64,000 nucleotides of DNA from Ignavibacteriales bacterium. GTDB lineage: Bacteria; Bacteroidota; Ignavibacteria; Ignavibacteriales; Ignavibacteriaceae. The notes under the pieces were generated by a model. The model saw nothing but the letters and a program-made list of their open reading frames with translations. It did no database searches and was not told the origin of the DNA. Location of the stretch: the NCBI GenBank assembly GCA_020061465.1, contig JAGUYG010000009.1:62001-126000 (forward strand). The letters are read 5' to 3'. Numbering within the stretch: the first letter of the stretch is position 1; each line of letters opens with the position of its first letter. A program made the translations under genes and the position numbers. This document shows, piece after piece, positions 62,993 through 64,000 of this stretch.

Positions 62993-64000
62993 TTAGACTA
63001 ATTGATTTTTGAAATACCTTTCGGATACAAATTTATCAAGCTCTTCTTGAAAATTCGGATGAGCAATTTCAATTAATGCTTTCGCACGCTGCAAGATACT
63101 TTTTCCGTACAAGTCCGCTGCACCGAATTCAGTAACTACGTAGTGAACATCGCCGCGTGTTGTTGTAACACCTGCACCCTCGGTAAGATAGGGAACTATT
63201 CTTGATACCGTTCCGTTCTTTGCAGTTGAGGGGAGAGCAATAATCGGCTTTCCATCTTTACTGCGCGATGCACCTCTAATAAAATCCAACTGTCCGCCAA
63301 ACCCGCTGTAAAAATACGATCCAATTGAATCGGCACAAACCTGTCCGGTTAAATCAATTTGAATTGCCGAATTTATTGCAACCATTTTATCATTCTTTGC
63401 AATGATGAAAGGATCATTCGTATAATCGGAAGGATGAAATTCCATTAAGGGATCGTTATCAATGAAATCGAACAGCACTTTTGAGCCTAATACAAATGAG
63501 GCAATTATTTTTCCCGGATGAAGAGTTTTTTTCTCGTTAGTAATTATTCCTTTTTCGACAAGCTTAATAACTCCGTCCGAAAATAATTCGGTATGAATTC
63601 CCAAATGTTCCTTATCAGTTAAGTTAGCCAGCACAGCATCGGAAACGGTTCCGATTCCGGTTTGCAGTGTAGCTCCGTCTTCAATTAATTCAGCAATATT
63701 TTTCCCGATTGCCTGATATATTTCATTATCTTCAACGGAAACGTCTCGATAATGTTCTTTAAGTTCTTTAAGCGGTACATCGGCTTCGACGCAATAATCA
63801 ATTTTATCTATATGAATGAAAGAATTTCCTAGTGCACGGGGTTGATTGGGATTAACTTGTGCGATTACAATTTTAGCTTTTTCGGTAGCTGCTTTTGTTG
63901 TTTCAACTCCCACTCCGTAGCTGCAAAAACCGTATTTATCGGGCGGAGATACTTGAATTAGAACAACATCGATAGGTAATAATTCTTTAATAAATAGTGA
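62993..64000 (-). CDS. Acetyl-CoA hydrolase/CoA-transferase family, partial
   Basis: The frame is open to the window edge, so the N-terminus is missing. Upstream of a GTG at 63913 it reads VSPPDKYGFCSYGVGVE, a conserved family segment, so that GTG is not the start. Other motifs are YSGFGGQLDFIRGA and VVTEFGAADLYGKS. Family members move CoA between acetate, butyrate, propionate or succinate, or hydrolyse acetyl-CoA. The neighbouring mutase and epimerase favour succinyl/propionyl substrates, but this is inferred. Confidence 0.87.
   Translation of the reverse strand, partial: SLFIKELLPIDVVLIQVSPPDKYGFCSYGVGVETTKAATEKAKIVIAQVNPNQPRALGNSFIHIDKIDYCVEADVPLKELKEHYRDVSVEDNEIYQAIGKNIAELIEDGATLQTGIGTVSDAVLANLTDKEHLGIHTELFSDGVIKLVEKGIITNEKKTLHPGKIIASFVLGSKVLFDFIDNDPLMEFHPSDYTNDPFIIAKNDKMVAINSAIQIDLTGQVCADSIGSYFYSGFGGQLDFIRGASRSKDGKPIIALPSTAKNGTVSRIVPYLTEGAGVTTTRGDVHYVVTEFGAADLYGKSILQRAKALIEIAHPNFQEELDKFVSERYFKNQLV

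Overview
The window is AT-rich, has short gene spacings, and many of its secreted proteins end in a type IX secretion (T9SS) sorting domain with the motif YPNPFNP. PorV/PorQ-like outer-membrane proteins, a DUF4835/PorD-like protein and a Bacteroidetes-type promoter (TTTG, 19 bp, TATATTTA) add to this. Together they point to the Bacteroidota/Chlorobiota group, most likely Ignavibacteria. That assignment is inference from gene content, because no rRNA gene is present.

Bases 2-26069 form one co-directional block for use of alginate or related polyuronates. It opens with the tail of a T9SS cargo protein and two beta-barrel outer-membrane proteins. A run of secreted beta-helix proteins follows: two PL6-type lyases with T9SS tails, a stand-alone copy of one lyase's second domain, and a pectate-lyase-3-like protein. 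A G8-like T9SS protein comes next. Then comes intracellular catabolism: kduI, kduD, eda, kdgK, a FadR-type GntR regulator and a second SDR (possible DEH reductase). The block ends with a PL17 oligoalginate lyase, kdgF, an ExuT-like transporter, another beta-helix protein and a third PL6 lyase. The block therefore covers depolymerisation outside the cell, oligomer cleavage, uptake, and conversion of unsaturated uronate to KDG, KDPG, pyruvate and glyceraldehyde-3-phosphate. No SusC/SusD pair is visible.

Bases 26070-27056 hold an unusual array on the minus strand. It has one canonical tRNA-Leu(CAA), two full-length tRNA-Leu-like copies with a 39-nt hairpin inserted next to the variable arm, three 5'-half fragments and long direct repeats. 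glnS, gltX and a soluble hybrid histidine kinase with three receiver domains follow on the minus strand. Next come an AbgT-type transporter, an NDH-2-like oxidoreductase, two outer-membrane proteins and the PorD-like protein.

Bases 40238-43737 carry a probable bacterial sphingolipid locus: a GNAT-type ceramide synthase candidate, a serine palmitoyltransferase and a divergent CerR-like reductase. A cytochrome-like lipoprotein and a PBP4-type peptidase follow.

Bases 46070-59380 are a metal-resistance island on the minus strand. An arsR-arsM unit has its operator overlapping its promoter. A long copper/heavy-metal set runs from a HYC_CC_PP protein through an HMA protein, CusA, TolC-like CusC, a four-helix-bundle protein, CusB, a TonB receptor and an HMBD lipoprotein to a YHS protein, and ends at a strong hairpin. 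Several short inverted-repeat elements lie inside or beside these genes, one of them within the coding region of the TolC-like protein. The window closes with a VanY-like peptidase, methylmalonyl-CoA epimerase, a methylmalonyl-CoA mutase large subunit without a B12 domain, and a CoA-transferase cut by the window edge.
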